This document shows positions 44,828 to 56,506 of a stretch of DNA of 64,000 bases, piece by piece. This stretch comes from Hyphomicrobiaceae bacterium (GTDB taxonomy: Bacteria > Pseudomonadota > Alphaproteobacteria > Rhizobiales > Hyphomicrobiaceae): the NCBI GenBank assembly GCA_016793635.1, contig JAEUMD010000009.1, positions 183,308 to 247,307 on the forward strand, read 5' to 3'. A program made the translations under genes and the position numbers. How positions within the stretch are numbered: the stretch's first letter is position 1; each line of letters opens with the position of its first letter. The notes under the pieces are model-generated. The model did not search any database, was not told the DNA's origin, and worked only from the letters and a program-made list of their open reading frames with translations.

Positions 44828-45507
44828 CCGCGCGCGACGCGATCCTCGGCCGGGTGCGCTCGTCCCTCGGCGTCAAGGCAGGCGATCAACGCCGCGCCGC
44901 CATCGCTGCCGAGCGCATGGCGCAGCATCCGGAGACGCTCGTCCCCGACCGGGCAAAACAGGCCGGTCCGGCGCTGTTCGCACAATTCCGCGCACTGCTG
45001 GAAGGCCAGCAGGCGATGGTGATCGAGGCGGGGCCGGCCGAGGCCGTACCGCAGGCGATCGCGCGCTATCTCGAGAGCATCGGCGAGACGACGGGCAAGC
45101 CGCCTGCAATCCGTTTCGGATCGGACGCACGCCTCGCCGCCATGCCCTGGCGTGACGTCGACTGGATCGACGTCCGTCATGGCGCAGCCGAGCCGGGGGA
45201 CCGGGTCGGGCTTTCGCACGCGCTCGCCGGAATTTCAGAGACGGGAACGCTGGTGATCGCCGCCGGGCGGGACAACCCGGTGACCCTGGCCTTCATGCCC
45301 GAGACGCACATCATCGCCGTCGCCCGCGAGACGATCGTCGGCAGCTACGAGCAGGCACTGGACCTGGTTCGGGGCGCCTTCGGGGGAAGCGGCATGCCAC
45401 GCACGCTCAACTACATCTCGGGCCCGTCGCGAACCGCGGACATCGGCGGCAAGATCGTCATCGGCGCGCATGGCCCGCGCCGCCTCTGCGTGATCGTCAT
45501 CGGTTGA
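44824..45507 (+). CDS. lutC: Lactate utilisation protein LutC
   Basis: The 227-residue protein is of the DUF162/LUD family: MTARDAILGRVRSSLGV, then GLSHALAGISETGTLVIAAG and the conserved PETHIIAVARETIV. It ends with GGKIVIGAHGPRRLCVIV, typical of LutC. Its ATG overlaps the lutB stop. It completes LutABC for lactate to pyruvate, with lutA 2 kb upstream. Confidence 0.93.
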   Translation: MTARDAILGRVRSSLGVKAGDQRRAAIAAERMAQHPETLVPDRAKQAGPALFAQFRALLEGQQAMVIEAGPAEAVPQAIARYLESIGETTGKPPAIRFGSDARLAAMPWRDVDWIDVRHGAAEPGDRVGLSHALAGISETGTLVIAAGRDNPVTLAFMPETHIIAVARETIVGSYEQALDLVRGAFGGSGMPRTLNYISGPSRTADIGGKIVIGAHGPRRLCVIVIG

Positions 45508-45583
45508 TCGAAACGGACTGCACGGTGCCCCTCGCGTCAGCAGCAAGGGTCCGGCCACCGCCTCGTTCATGCGGGTCAAACGG

Positions 45584-45781
45584 CTACTTGCGCAGGCAGC
45601 CCTGCATGCAACGCTGAAGCTGAGCGTCGCAACTCGGGCTGTTCTTGGTGGCGATGCGGCATTGGTCGTGGCCGGCCCGGCAGTCGGCCGCGCACTGCTT
45701 CGCAGACGGGCCCTCGCTCCGCGCGACCGTCACCGGCAGCAGCAGAAGAAGAACAACAGCGATGGGCGCGGCAATCTTCAT
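45584..45781 (-). CDS. Small secreted six-cysteine protein
   Basis: The 65-residue protein has a signal peptide (MKIAAPIAVVLLLLLPVTVA, cut around 22). Its mature part holds six cysteines at 30, 34, 41, 51, 58 and 62. Their spacing is symmetric: C-x3-C-x6-C-x9-C-x6-C-x3-C. That suggests two antiparallel helices joined by three disulfides in the periplasm. No family is recognised. The frame is short but signal peptide and cysteine pattern support a real gene. Confidence 0.75.
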   Translation of the reverse strand: MKIAAPIAVVLLLLLPVTVARSEGPSAKQCAADCRAGHDQCRIATKNSPSCDAQLQRCMQGCLRK

Positions 45782-46083
45782 GCGCAGGGCCGATCCGATA
45801 TCCTAAACTGGGCGGCTGCGGAGATGCCGCCGGGTTTGCAGCTTTGCGATGGATTCACGATTTACGACAATCTGCCAAACGCGCGATGAACGAAAGCTGA
45901 AAGGCGTCCGCAAAGCACGGCTCCCGGCCTCGCCGGCGCCGACGTGCCCCCCCAATGGCGGGCGAACGGCCCCGAACTGCAACAGCACGACCCTGATTGC
46001 CGTCGTGGGACTTCCAACGTTTGCCCCTCCGGGAGTGTCGATGTAGGAAGGGAGCCGGGTACGGGTTGTCGGAGGGTCAGTTG

Positions 46084-47061
46084 ATGCTGAAATGGGCACG
46101 CCTCGGTCTCGTCTTCGCGCTTGGCGCGGCGATCGTCGCTCCGGCGCTCGCCGTGACCGGAGATTCCGACCGCACCCGTTTCGAGCGGCTCGACCCGGAA
46201 CGCATCAAGACGTGGCAGGAACGCCGCGCCGCCCGCGAGGCCGCCCGCCGCGAAACGTGGCCGAAGACCGTCGACGAGTTCCTGGCTGGCGAGTACCTCG
46301 AGCGGGCCGACATCGTGCTCACCCGGCGCGACTGGGACTTGAGCTCCTACATGATCCGATGGGCCACCGGCTCGCCGTTCTCGCACGCCGCAATGGTCTT
46401 CACGGGACCGCAGTTCGATGCGGGCTTCTCCAATACGTTCGTCATCGAGGCCGGGACGGGCGGCGTCGATCTCACCAATATCCGCGACTACATCAACGAC
46501 AAGAGTTCGTTCGTCGCGGTCAAGCGCTTCAAAAATCCATGGTTCGACCAAGCCAAGCAGTCGCGCGTTCGCGGTGTCCTGCTCGACCGCATCAAGGGCT
46601 CCTATAATTATTGGGCCATCACGCGCATCGTCCGCAACATCTGGTTCGGCGTCGAACGCCAGGTCCAGGGCAAGGAGAAGACGGTCGAGAATTACAAGCT
46701 GCGCGAATGGTCGCCGCCCAACGATTATATCTGCTCGGGTCTGGTGCAGCTCGGCTTCGTCGAGGCCGTGATCGAGTTCATCAAGTCGGGGGCATTGCCC
46801 ATTACCGCGCTCAAGGAAGTCGTGTTCCACTCCGAGGCGGCATCACGGCTGCCGGAACCGGCCGATTGGCAGTTCATGGAGCCCGCCGCCCAGGTCGAGA
46901 CCGCAGAGCTCTTCCGCGTGCAAAACATCGTCGAGCTCGAAGCGGTGACGCCACACGATCTGGCCACCAGCGACAAGCTCGAGTGGCTCTATTTCATTCG
47001 CGAGGGGCAGGTCTACAGGGTCAACTCGTACGATGACGTGGTGAACCAGGCGCGCAATTGA
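46084..47061 (+). CDS. YiiX/permuted papain-fold hydrolase (NlpC/P60-like), exported
   Basis: The 325-residue protein has a signal peptide (MLKWARLGLVFALGAAIVAP..., cut near 24) and the permuted NlpC/P60 (YaeF/YiiX) core. ADIVLTRRDWDLSSYMIRW is followed by SPFSHAAMVF with catalytic-type His101, then FVIEAGTGG with Glu122. The nucleophile candidate is Cys217 in PNDYICSGLVQLGF. His before Cys is the permuted order of the family. Members act as lipid or peptide amidases or acyltransferases. The ATG at 46084 follows CGGAGGG. The substrate is unknown. Confidence 0.85.
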   Translation: MLKWARLGLVFALGAAIVAPALAVTGDSDRTRFERLDPERIKTWQERRAAREAARRETWPKTVDEFLAGEYLERADIVLTRRDWDLSSYMIRWATGSPFSHAAMVFTGPQFDAGFSNTFVIEAGTGGVDLTNIRDYINDKSSFVAVKRFKNPWFDQAKQSRVRGVLLDRIKGSYNYWAITRIVRNIWFGVERQVQGKEKTVENYKLREWSPPNDYICSGLVQLGFVEAVIEFIKSGALPITALKEVVFHSEAASRLPEPADWQFMEPAAQVETAELFRVQNIVELEAVTPHDLATSDKLEWLYFIREGQVYRVNSYDDVVNQARN

Positions 47062-47085
47062 CGCCGCTCCTACGACTGCAAAGGT

Positions 47086-47967
47086 TCACGGCTTCGGGAC
47101 AGATTTGCCCTTCATCTCGTCGATGCGGCGCATCCAGTCACCTGAGCCCGCGCGGTTCTGCGCGGACGAAGGCACGACGCTCGTCGACCATTCGCCGACT
47201 CCGCTCTGCATCGTGGCGGCCATGTTGTAGTGGTTCTCGTAGCCCTCGTAGCAGCCGCCAATGCAAACGATCTGAGGCACGGACGGCACGGCGGCCGGCG
47301 CTGCCCCGCCCGCAGGGGTCGCAGCGGTCGTCTGCAACTCTCCGACAGTCGTCACGGCCTTGCGCGAGGTCGGCTGGATGTAGACGACCTCGGCCGTGTC
47401 GTGCAGGCAACCGCCCTGGCACACGACGACATCCATGCCCGGATGCGCGGCGGCGAGGGGATGCGGGTGAGCCGTGATGGCCGCACCTTCGCCCTTGAGA
47501 ATGTGCTCGGCGCGCTTGCGATAATAGTCCTTGCCCTGGTCTCCACCGTCCGCCTTCGCGTCCGCAGCCGGTGCAGTCTTCTCCTCAGGCTTCGCGGCAT
47601 CCTTCTCAACGGCACCGATCGTACCCTTGAGGGCCTCTTGCGCGCCCTCCTTTGCGAGTTCGCCTGCGGTGCTCGTTCCTTCCGAGTCATTCACGGCTTG
47701 CCGCGCGGGCACTACGTCGGCCTCAGACGCCGCGTTCGAGGAGGCACCTTCGGCAGGCTTGGCTTCACTTGTCTTGGCGGCGGTGGGATTTCCAGAGACG
47801 TTCGCTCCTGGGCCACCTTTATTGGCTACGGGCGGACGCGGTGACGTCTCGCGTCCCAGATGCCAGATACCACCGGCTTCAGCGCTTCCAACGGCACCGG
47901 ACAACAGCAACACCGAAGCGGCAGCAGCGGAGGCAATCGGGCGGATCGAGGGGATACGGCACAGCAT
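47086..47967 (-). CDS. Secreted protein with two C-x-G-G-C motifs (hypothetical)
   Basis: The 293-residue protein has a signal peptide to about 31. A long Ala/Lys/Glu-rich disordered region (about 40-145) follows. Its C-terminal half has two C-x-G-G-C motifs, VVVCQGGCLHD (Cys183/187) and IVCIGGCYEG (Cys235/239). It has no known family. The motifs could bind a metal or form disulfides in the periplasm. The ATG follows TGAGG, and a copy of the dispersed repeat lies upstream. Confidence 0.75.
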   Translation of the reverse strand: MLCRIPSIRPIASAAAASVLLLSGAVGSAEAGGIWHLGRETSPRPPVANKGGPGANVSGNPTAAKTSEAKPAEGASSNAASEADVVPARQAVNDSEGTSTAGELAKEGAQEALKGTIGAVEKDAAKPEEKTAPAADAKADGGDQGKDYYRKRAEHILKGEGAAITAHPHPLAAAHPGMDVVVCQGGCLHDTAEVVYIQPTSRKAVTTVGELQTTAATPAGGAAPAAVPSVPQIVCIGGCYEGYENHYNMAATMQSGVGEWSTSVVPSSAQNRAGSGDWMRRIDEMKGKSVPKP

Positions 47968-48191
47968 GGGGCCTCACATCGAAAGCAGGCGCAATTCCGA
48001 CGCCAACGCTGCCAGCAATTGGTAAACGCTTGGTTGAAGTCGATCCGAGGACCGGACACCTGGAGCGCTATCCAATCCGACGGGACCGCAAGCGGCTCCC
48101 CTGAGCGGATAAAAGCGCTCTAGCACCAGGATTTGAGCATCTTTATCCGACCGCTCATCGCCACCGCGATTCAGCGCGGCCGCATGATGCT

Positions 48192-48359
48192 CTAGTGTTG
48201 CGTCACTAACGCTTGGTTCCCGGTTGCTGAACGGTGGTCTGCCAAGCGTTAGTGACGAAAGCAAAACTAGAATCATCGAGTTGCTAGTGTTCTTTTCGTC
48301 TACGACACTTGGTCGATCGCATACTGCACTGGAAACCAAGTGTCGGAGACGGAACACTA
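48192..48359 (-). repeat. Two-hairpin dispersed element, copy 2 (MITE-like)
   Basis: This ~168 bp element is the reverse complement of 18766-18934 at about 90% identity, with the same pair of hairpins and the same CTAGTGTT-type ends. On the plus strand it begins CTAGTGTTGCGTC and ends ACGGAACACTA. It sits in the intergenic space between two leftward genes of unknown function. No transposase is adjacent. The small frame inside it resembles one in copy 1 only because the DNA is repeated. Confidence 0.85.
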
Positions 48360-48380
48360 TCCGGCACTGCGTCGCTTCGG

Positions 48381-49010
48381 TCAGCGCGTGTGCACGTAAA
48401 TCGCGTCGCTGCCGGGAGCGGCATTGATGATCGGAACGTGACGGTAATCGACGGCGCCCGCCGGTACGATGGAGACCGGCCCAATGGTTCCCGCGCGGGC
48501 TGGTGCCTGATGGCGGAAGACTATTTTTTCGACGCGCGGTGACGTGATGATCTCCGCCCGCGCAGCAACGCGAGCCAGTGGCGCCTCGACGGCGACCTCT
48601 GCCGCGGACTCGAACTCAGGATTGTGCGCCGGCGGTGGAGCCAGCGGTTTATTGACCGAAGCAGTCTGCACTTGCGTGGAAGGCGCGGCCGGAACGATGG
48701 CGCTGCCCGTGCCACGAGTCTTTATCCCGCGCGCCGCGAGCGGAGTGGCGGGAGGTGCCCCTGCGGGCTCGACCTTCATCTTATGGTAGGCCGCGATGCA
48801 CGGGTCCGTCCGCTTCAGGCGGTCAAGCTCGCCGATCCGAACTTGCACGACGCGCCCGTCCTCGCAGACATAGGCTTCCTCCGCGCGCGCTTGGCGTCCC
48901 TGAATTGTGAGTGCGGCGGCGATCAAAAGTGCCGCTGAGACCATCCGCGTCGGCAGGGGCACGGTGGCGTCGTAGCGCGATGCACGAGCGGTGGCGCGGG
49001 CGGGTTGCAT
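48381..49010 (-). CDS. Secreted hypothetical protein
   Basis: The 209-residue protein has an N-terminal hydrophobic stretch (MVSAALLIAAALTIQ) acting as signal peptide. A conserved-looking mature start AYVCEDGRVVQVRIGELDRL has two cysteines (VCED and DPCIAAY). The rest is Pro/Ala/Val-rich low complexity. The ATG at 49010 follows GGAGA; an internal ATG at 48944 is possible. No function is recognised; similar short secreted proteins occur in rhizobial genomes, from memory. Confidence 0.75.
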   Translation of the reverse strand: MQPARATARASRYDATVPLPTRMVSAALLIAAALTIQGRQARAEEAYVCEDGRVVQVRIGELDRLKRTDPCIAAYHKMKVEPAGAPPATPLAARGIKTRGTGSAIVPAAPSTQVQTASVNKPLAPPPAHNPEFESAAEVAVEAPLARVAARAEIITSPRVEKIVFRHQAPARAGTIGPVSIVPAGAVDYRHVPIINAAPGSDAIYVHTR

Positions 49011-49146
49011 CGACGGTCTCCGAGTCGCGAACGGGTAATACCGTCACGATACGGGACAGCCGTTAACGCCTGGTTTACCGGTCGACGGGCGGCGCGGCCT
49101 CATGCAAGGGCCTCACTCGCCCGCCTGGCGGCAACCCCGCGCGCCC

Positions 49147-50889
49147 TCACGGATAGCGCCAGAACGCTCCCTTGTCGGTTTCGAGCTTCTTCAGGATCGG
49201 CACCCGCTTCTCGGGCGGGCGCTCGCCCGTCTGGATCAGCGCACCGATATCTGAAAGCAGCGCATTGTTTTCGGCATAGCCCGAATGGTGCAGACCGAGG
49301 CTATCCATGCTGACCGACGTCGCATCGATCGTATCCACGCCCGGTACGATCAGCGGCACGCCGTTCGGAACATCGCCGGCCCGCGGCACGCCGCCGTGGA
49401 AGCGGCGCGAGACTTCGAGCGCACGATCGTTCGAAGAGGCATAGAGTGTGATGCCGCCACTCGGGAGCCCCTTGAGGGCGCTGGCGATATTCTCGAAGCT
49501 ATCGCGATCGACGTCGGGCGCCGCCAGGATCACCTGACTGATCTTCACACCCTCGGGCTTGGTGCGCTGGATCTCCTGCAGCACGCGCAGAAGCAGCCTG
49601 TTGCCCATCGAATGCGCGATCACGCTCACCGAGGTCGCGCCGGACTTCTGCGTCACGAGCTTCAGGAACTCACCGAGGAACGGCTCGGCCTGCTCGGCGC
49701 TGACGCCATCGTAGGTGTAGCTGGCGATACCGCCGCCGGACGGCCAGCTATAGAGGAACGGCGCGCCGTCGAACTTGATGTCGTAGGCCACCTGCGCCGT
49801 CCGGTAGAGGGCATTGTCGAAGGTCGTGTTGTAGCCGTGGATGAACACGAAGGCGTGGTCCTTGAAGCGCGCCGACGCGGCCAGGCGCTGCTTGACGAGG
49901 CCGAGCAGTTCGGCCTCCGACAGCGACTTCAGCTCCTGCAGCGTAAAGTGACTCTTGGGGTCCTCGGCCTGCTCGTAGATCTTGACGTTGAAGTACGGGA
50001 TGGTGATCGCCCACGGCCGCTCGACCTGGGGTACCTCGTGCTTCTTCGGCACCGTGATCAGCGCGCGTCCGAGCTCGAGCTTGCGGGCGCGCTCGGATCC
50101 ATAGTCGATACGCTTGTCATTCGGCACGCGCGCCCGATCGGTGCCATAGAAGACCGGCACCACCGTCCAATCTTCCTTTTCCTCGCCAACCGCCCCAGCA
50201 GGCGGCGGCGGCGGTGCTGGCACCTCGGCCGTTCTGGGAACCGGCGCGGTCGTGGGCTTAGGCGGTGCGGTGATGGGCGACGGTACGGGAGCCGTGGTGG
50301 GCGGTGCTGCCGCCTCGCCACCAGCCGCCACCGGCGGCTTCGGGGGCGGGGTTATGCCGCGCGTATGCCCGCCAAACTCCTTGTTGCCGGAACCGCTGGC
50401 CGTGCCTCCGCCGCCCGGCGGTGTGCCGCCACTCAAACCCGGTGACGTCCTGCCATTATCGACGTCGGCGGGTTCGCGCAGCCGCGGCTCGGTCGCTTCC
50501 GGAGCGCTTGCAGGCGGCGGCGCGGCGGTAGCGGGTTCATCGCGGCGATAGGCGTAGCGGTCGTCGTCCGCTGGGGGCGCCGGCGGCTTCGCAGCTTTCT
50601 TCTTCGACGCCTCGCGAGCCGGCCTTTCCTCGTCGGCTCCTCGTCCCGCCCCCTGCTCTGTCGCGGCCGGCTTCGCCGACCGTTCGATGGCGGACTTATC
50701 TTTTTGCATCTTCGGCAGGAACACGAGCGTAGCGACCGGCAGCACGACGATCGCCGTCAACAACAGGCGGAGCGACCATTTGGCAAAACCGGGCAAGGTG
50801 CCGAGCGATCGCCATGCAAAAACGTAGACCAGCGCGGCAACGAGCAGCAGCGCGGCGGCACCGGCAATCGGACCCCAAACCTCGAACAT
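49147..50889 (-). CDS. Membrane-anchored alpha/beta hydrolase (DUF900)
   Basis: The 580-residue protein has an N-terminal two-helix membrane anchor (IAGAAALLLVAALVYVFAW, then LLLTAIVVLPVATLVFLP). A ~190-residue Pro/Ala/Gly-rich linker leads to a DUF900 alpha/beta hydrolase domain. That domain has WTVVPVFYGTDRAR, FVFIHGYNTTFDNALYR, the nucleophile SVIAHSMGNRLLLR and a late histidine in LGLHHSGY. The catalytic Ser-Asp-His set is plausible. Substrates of DUF900 enzymes are mostly unknown. The ATG at 50889 follows GGGGAGA; a longer frame to 51258 is rejected. Confidence 0.9.
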   Translation of the reverse strand: MFEVWGPIAGAAALLLVAALVYVFAWRSLGTLPGFAKWSLRLLLTAIVVLPVATLVFLPKMQKDKSAIERSAKPAATEQGAGRGADEERPAREASKKKAAKPPAPPADDDRYAYRRDEPATAAPPPASAPEATEPRLREPADVDNGRTSPGLSGGTPPGGGGTASGSGNKEFGGHTRGITPPPKPPVAAGGEAAAPPTTAPVPSPITAPPKPTTAPVPRTAEVPAPPPPPAGAVGEEKEDWTVVPVFYGTDRARVPNDKRIDYGSERARKLELGRALITVPKKHEVPQVERPWAITIPYFNVKIYEQAEDPKSHFTLQELKSLSEAELLGLVKQRLAASARFKDHAFVFIHGYNTTFDNALYRTAQVAYDIKFDGAPFLYSWPSGGGIASYTYDGVSAEQAEPFLGEFLKLVTQKSGATSVSVIAHSMGNRLLLRVLQEIQRTKPEGVKISQVILAAPDVDRDSFENIASALKGLPSGGITLYASSNDRALEVSRRFHGGVPRAGDVPNGVPLIVPGVDTIDATSVSMDSLGLHHSGYAENNALLSDIGALIQTGERPPEKRVPILKKLETDKGAFWRYP

Positions 50890-51173
50890 GGCTCTCCCCA
50901 CTTCCCGTGCCCCGCTCCGCGCCGCAATGCGCCGCAGCGAGCTGGCCGCCCCAGACGTATGCGGCAAGGAAACACGTTTGCCGCCGGGCTGCAAATCGGC
51001 GCCTGCCGCAATGTTCTTGCGGCGAAGGCTTGCCGAGCCGGCACCTCTCCGGCAGATGAAACGGGTAACCCGATAGCTGGACGGCTTGGCGCTTTCGTGA
51101 CATGACCCGCGAAGCGAGGACATGCGCTCCAACGCGCGAGCCCGCGAGGCCGAAACGAGAAGGAGACGCAGTG

Positions 51174-52178
51174 ATGCTCGATCGCGCGACGCCCCCCCGC
51201 GCCGGCATGACGGTGGCCGATTATGCGGCCGGCGTGCGCGCGGGCGATCGCGCCACACTGGCCCGCGCGATCACACTCGTCGAAAGCACGAAGCCAGAGC
51301 ATCGCCGCATCGCCCAGGAGCTCCTTCAGGAGCTGCTTCCCTCGACCGGCAACGCCATCCGCCTCGGCGTGACCGGCGTGCCCGGTGTCGGCAAATCGAC
51401 CACCATCGACCAGCTCGGCATCAACCTGATCGAGGCGGGCCACAAGGTCGCCGTGCTCGCCGTCGACCCGACCTCGAAACGCACTGGCGGCTCGATCCTC
51501 GGCGACAAGACGCGCATGACGCGTCTGTCACAGTCGCCCGCCGGGTTCATCCGCCCGTCGCCGACCTCAGGCACGCTCGGCGGCGTCGCGCGCAAGACAC
51601 GCGAGACGATGGCGCTGGTGGAAGCTGCGGGGTTCGACGTGGTGATCGTTGAAACGGTCGGCGTCGGCCAATCCGAGACCACCGTCGCCGACATGGTCGA
51701 TTTCTTCCTCGTGTTGCTCCTCGCCGGCGGTGGCGATGATCTCCAGGGCATCAAGAAGGGCATCATCGAGATTGCCGATATGATCGCCATCAACAAGGCC
51801 GATGGCGACAATGTCGTGCGCGCGGGGGCCGCCGCCGCCGAGTACCGCAGCGCGCTGTCGATCCTGACGCCGGCCAACGCCACCTGGAAGCCGCCGGTCG
51901 TGACGATCTCCGGCCGCGGCAATATCGGCCTCGACGACTTGTGGACGAGGATCGAGGAGCACCGTCGCGTGACGCTCGCCTCGGGCGAGCACGCCGAGCG
52001 CCGCCGTTCGCAAGCACTCTCCTGGATGCAGAGCTTGCTCGAGGACCGTCTGATGAGCGTTCTGCGCGAGAGCCCGCGCGTTGCCGAGGCGCTGCCGGGC
52101 ATCGAGGCCGACGTGCGCGAGGGCCGCCTGCTGCCGACGCTCGCCGTCGACCGCATTCTCGGACTGATGGGATTTTGA
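51174..52178 (+). CDS. meaB: Methylmalonyl-CoA mutase-associated GTPase MeaB
   Basis: The 334-residue G3E GTPase has the P-loop GVTGVPGVGKST (65-76), a switch region AVDPTSKRTGGSILGDKTRM, VETVGVGQSETTVADMVD and the base-recognition NKAD. It loads and protects adenosylcobalamin in methylmalonyl-CoA mutase; the mutase is not in the window. The ATG at 51174 follows AAGGAGA, and the C-terminal helix pattern (LMSVLRESPRVAEALPGIEA) fits dimeric MeaB. Confidence 0.95.
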   Translation: MLDRATPPRAGMTVADYAAGVRAGDRATLARAITLVESTKPEHRRIAQELLQELLPSTGNAIRLGVTGVPGVGKSTTIDQLGINLIEAGHKVAVLAVDPTSKRTGGSILGDKTRMTRLSQSPAGFIRPSPTSGTLGGVARKTRETMALVEAAGFDVVIVETVGVGQSETTVADMVDFFLVLLLAGGGDDLQGIKKGIIEIADMIAINKADGDNVVRAGAAAAEYRSALSILTPANATWKPPVVTISGRGNIGLDDLWTRIEEHRRVTLASGEHAERRRSQALSWMQSLLEDRLMSVLRESPRVAEALPGIEADVREGRLLPTLAVDRILGLMGF

Positions 52179-52209
52179 AGCGAACCCGGCCGGAGGTGTA
52201 ACGCCGTGC

Positions 52210-52863
52210 ATGGCTGAGGACCGCCCGACAACCGTACTGCTCACCGGGTTCGGCCCTTTTCCCGGCGTCGCCTTCAATGCGTCCAGCCTGTTGGTGCGAC
52301 GCCTCGCGCCACGCGCGCGACGCCGCTGGCCGCTGTTGCGCATTTCCGCAGCCACGCTACCAACCGAATGGGAGCGCGGACCGTCCAGGCTTTCCGCCCT
52401 GCTGCGTCAACTCGAACCCGACATCGCGATCCATTTCGGGGTTTCCGCGCGTGCGCTCGGCCTCGAGATCGAGACGACCGCGCGCAATGCCCGTGCCGCC
52501 TCTCCCGATGCGCGCGACCACCTGCCTTCTTCGCCGCTCAACGCCATCGATGGTCCTGAAACCCGCGCATCTACGTTGCCGGTAGACGCCATCGTCGCGC
52601 GCCTCGCCGCGTCTTCCATTCCCGGCCGCCCATCCGACGATGCGGGCGACTATCTCTGCAACGCCATTCTCTATCGCTCGCTCGAATGCTGCGCGTTTGC
52701 CCGCCAGCGGGCGCAAGCCGGGTTCGTCCACATTCCGAGCGGTCTGATCGGCGCGGGTGACGATGGCCGTGCGCCACTCGGCGATTGCCCGCTCGATTGG
52801 ACCCAGGCGCTGGACGGCGCCATGCTCGTGATCGAGCAGGCGCTGGAGCGTTATCGACGTTGA
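52210..52863 (+). CDS. pcp: Pyroglutamyl-peptidase I (peptidase C15)
   Basis: The 217-residue protein starts with LLTGFGPFPGVAFNAS. It has the glutamate-containing region LEPDIAIHFGVSARALGLEI, the nucleophile Cys in GDYLCNAILY and the histidine in FVHIPSG, the three active-site positions of the C15 family. It removes N-terminal pyroglutamate in the cytoplasm. The ribosome site GGAGGTG is strong. It follows meaB by 31 bp and converges with ligA. Confidence 0.88.
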   Translation: MAEDRPTTVLLTGFGPFPGVAFNASSLLVRRLAPRARRRWPLLRISAATLPTEWERGPSRLSALLRQLEPDIAIHFGVSARALGLEIETTARNARAASPDARDHLPSSPLNAIDGPETRASTLPVDAIVARLAASSIPGRPSDDAGDYLCNAILYRSLECCAFARQRAQAGFVHIPSGLIGAGDDGRAPLGDCPLDWTQALDGAMLVIEQALERYRR

Positions 52864-52922
52864 TGCAGCGCGCTCACAACCGAGCGGCGACTCCAAGGGT
52901 ATCGTGTTCCCCCAACGGCCGT

Positions 52923-55633
<2,711 letters not shown>

Positions 55634-56506
55634 TTAGCCCGGGCCGCCGAGCGAAAGCTTCGGAACGGCCTTCCACGCCTTCGAAAGCCAAGAGCCGGTG
55701 TCTTCCTGCGGCGAAAGACCGTCCGACTGCAACAGCGCGTAGCTGCTCTTATACCAGCTCGAGTTCGGGAAGTTGTGGCCGAGCACCGCGGCCGCCGTCT
55801 GCGCTTCCTGCTTGATGCCGAGCGCCAAGTAGCACTCGACGAGGCGATGCAGCGCCTCCTCGACGTGCCTAGTCGTCTGATATTCGGCGGCGACCGCCTT
55901 GAAGCGGTTGATAGCCGCGACGTGGTTGCCGTTCTTCTGGTAGTAGCGGCCGACCTCCATCTCGGAGGCGGCCAGCGTATCCTCGGCCACGCGAATGCGA
56001 TTGTCCGCCTTTTGCGCGTACTCGCTCTCGGGATAACGCGCCTTGAGCTTCTTCAGTTCGGCGAGCGCCTTGCGCGTCGAGGATTGATCGCGGTTGGGCT
56101 GGCCCATCTCGTCGAAATAGCAAGACGCGATGATGTGGTGAGCGAGCGCGGCTTCCTTGGTGCCCGGATGCATCGTCGTATAGCGCTCGGCCGAGGCAAT
56201 CGCTTCCGGCAGCTTGCCGGCCTTGTAATACGCGTATGCGGCCATGACGATGGCGCGGCGCGCCTCGTGAGCGTACGGGTGATCGCGATCGAGATCCTCG
56301 AACTTGCGTGCCGCCGCTTCGTACTTGCCCTTGCTGAGCAGACGGTCGGCTTCCGCGTACATCTTTTCCGGCGGATCGGGATTGAGCGCGGCCTGGAGAT
56401 TGTTCGACGAGGCGCATCCAGAAAGCGCCGACACGGAAAGGAGCAGCGCCAGACCGGCACCCAGCCTACGTCCCGTTCCCCTACCGCCCATCGCTTTCCC
56501 ACCCAT
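55634..56506 (-). CDS. bamD: Outer membrane assembly lipoprotein BamD
   Basis: The 290-residue lipoprotein has a signal peptide with lipobox LSGCASS. Five TPR-like helix pairs (about 40-250) follow: MYAEADRLLSKGKYEAAARK, YAHEARRAIVMAAYAYYKAG, AALAHHIIASCYFDEMGQPN and later repeats. It is part of the BAM machine for outer-membrane protein insertion. The start at 56506 (alternative 56491) gives the shortest sensible signal peptide; the frame is open to 56635. Confidence 0.95.
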   Translation of the reverse strand: MGGKAMGGRGTGRRLGAGLALLLSVSALSGCASSNNLQAALNPDPPEKMYAEADRLLSKGKYEAAARKFEDLDRDHPYAHEARRAIVMAAYAYYKAGKLPEAIASAERYTTMHPGTKEAALAHHIIASCYFDEMGQPNRDQSSTRKALAELKKLKARYPESEYAQKADNRIRVAEDTLAASEMEVGRYYQKNGNHVAAINRFKAVAAEYQTTRHVEEALHRLVECYLALGIKQEAQTAAAVLGHNFPNSSWYKSSYALLQSDGLSPQEDTGSWLSKAWKAVPKLSLGGPG

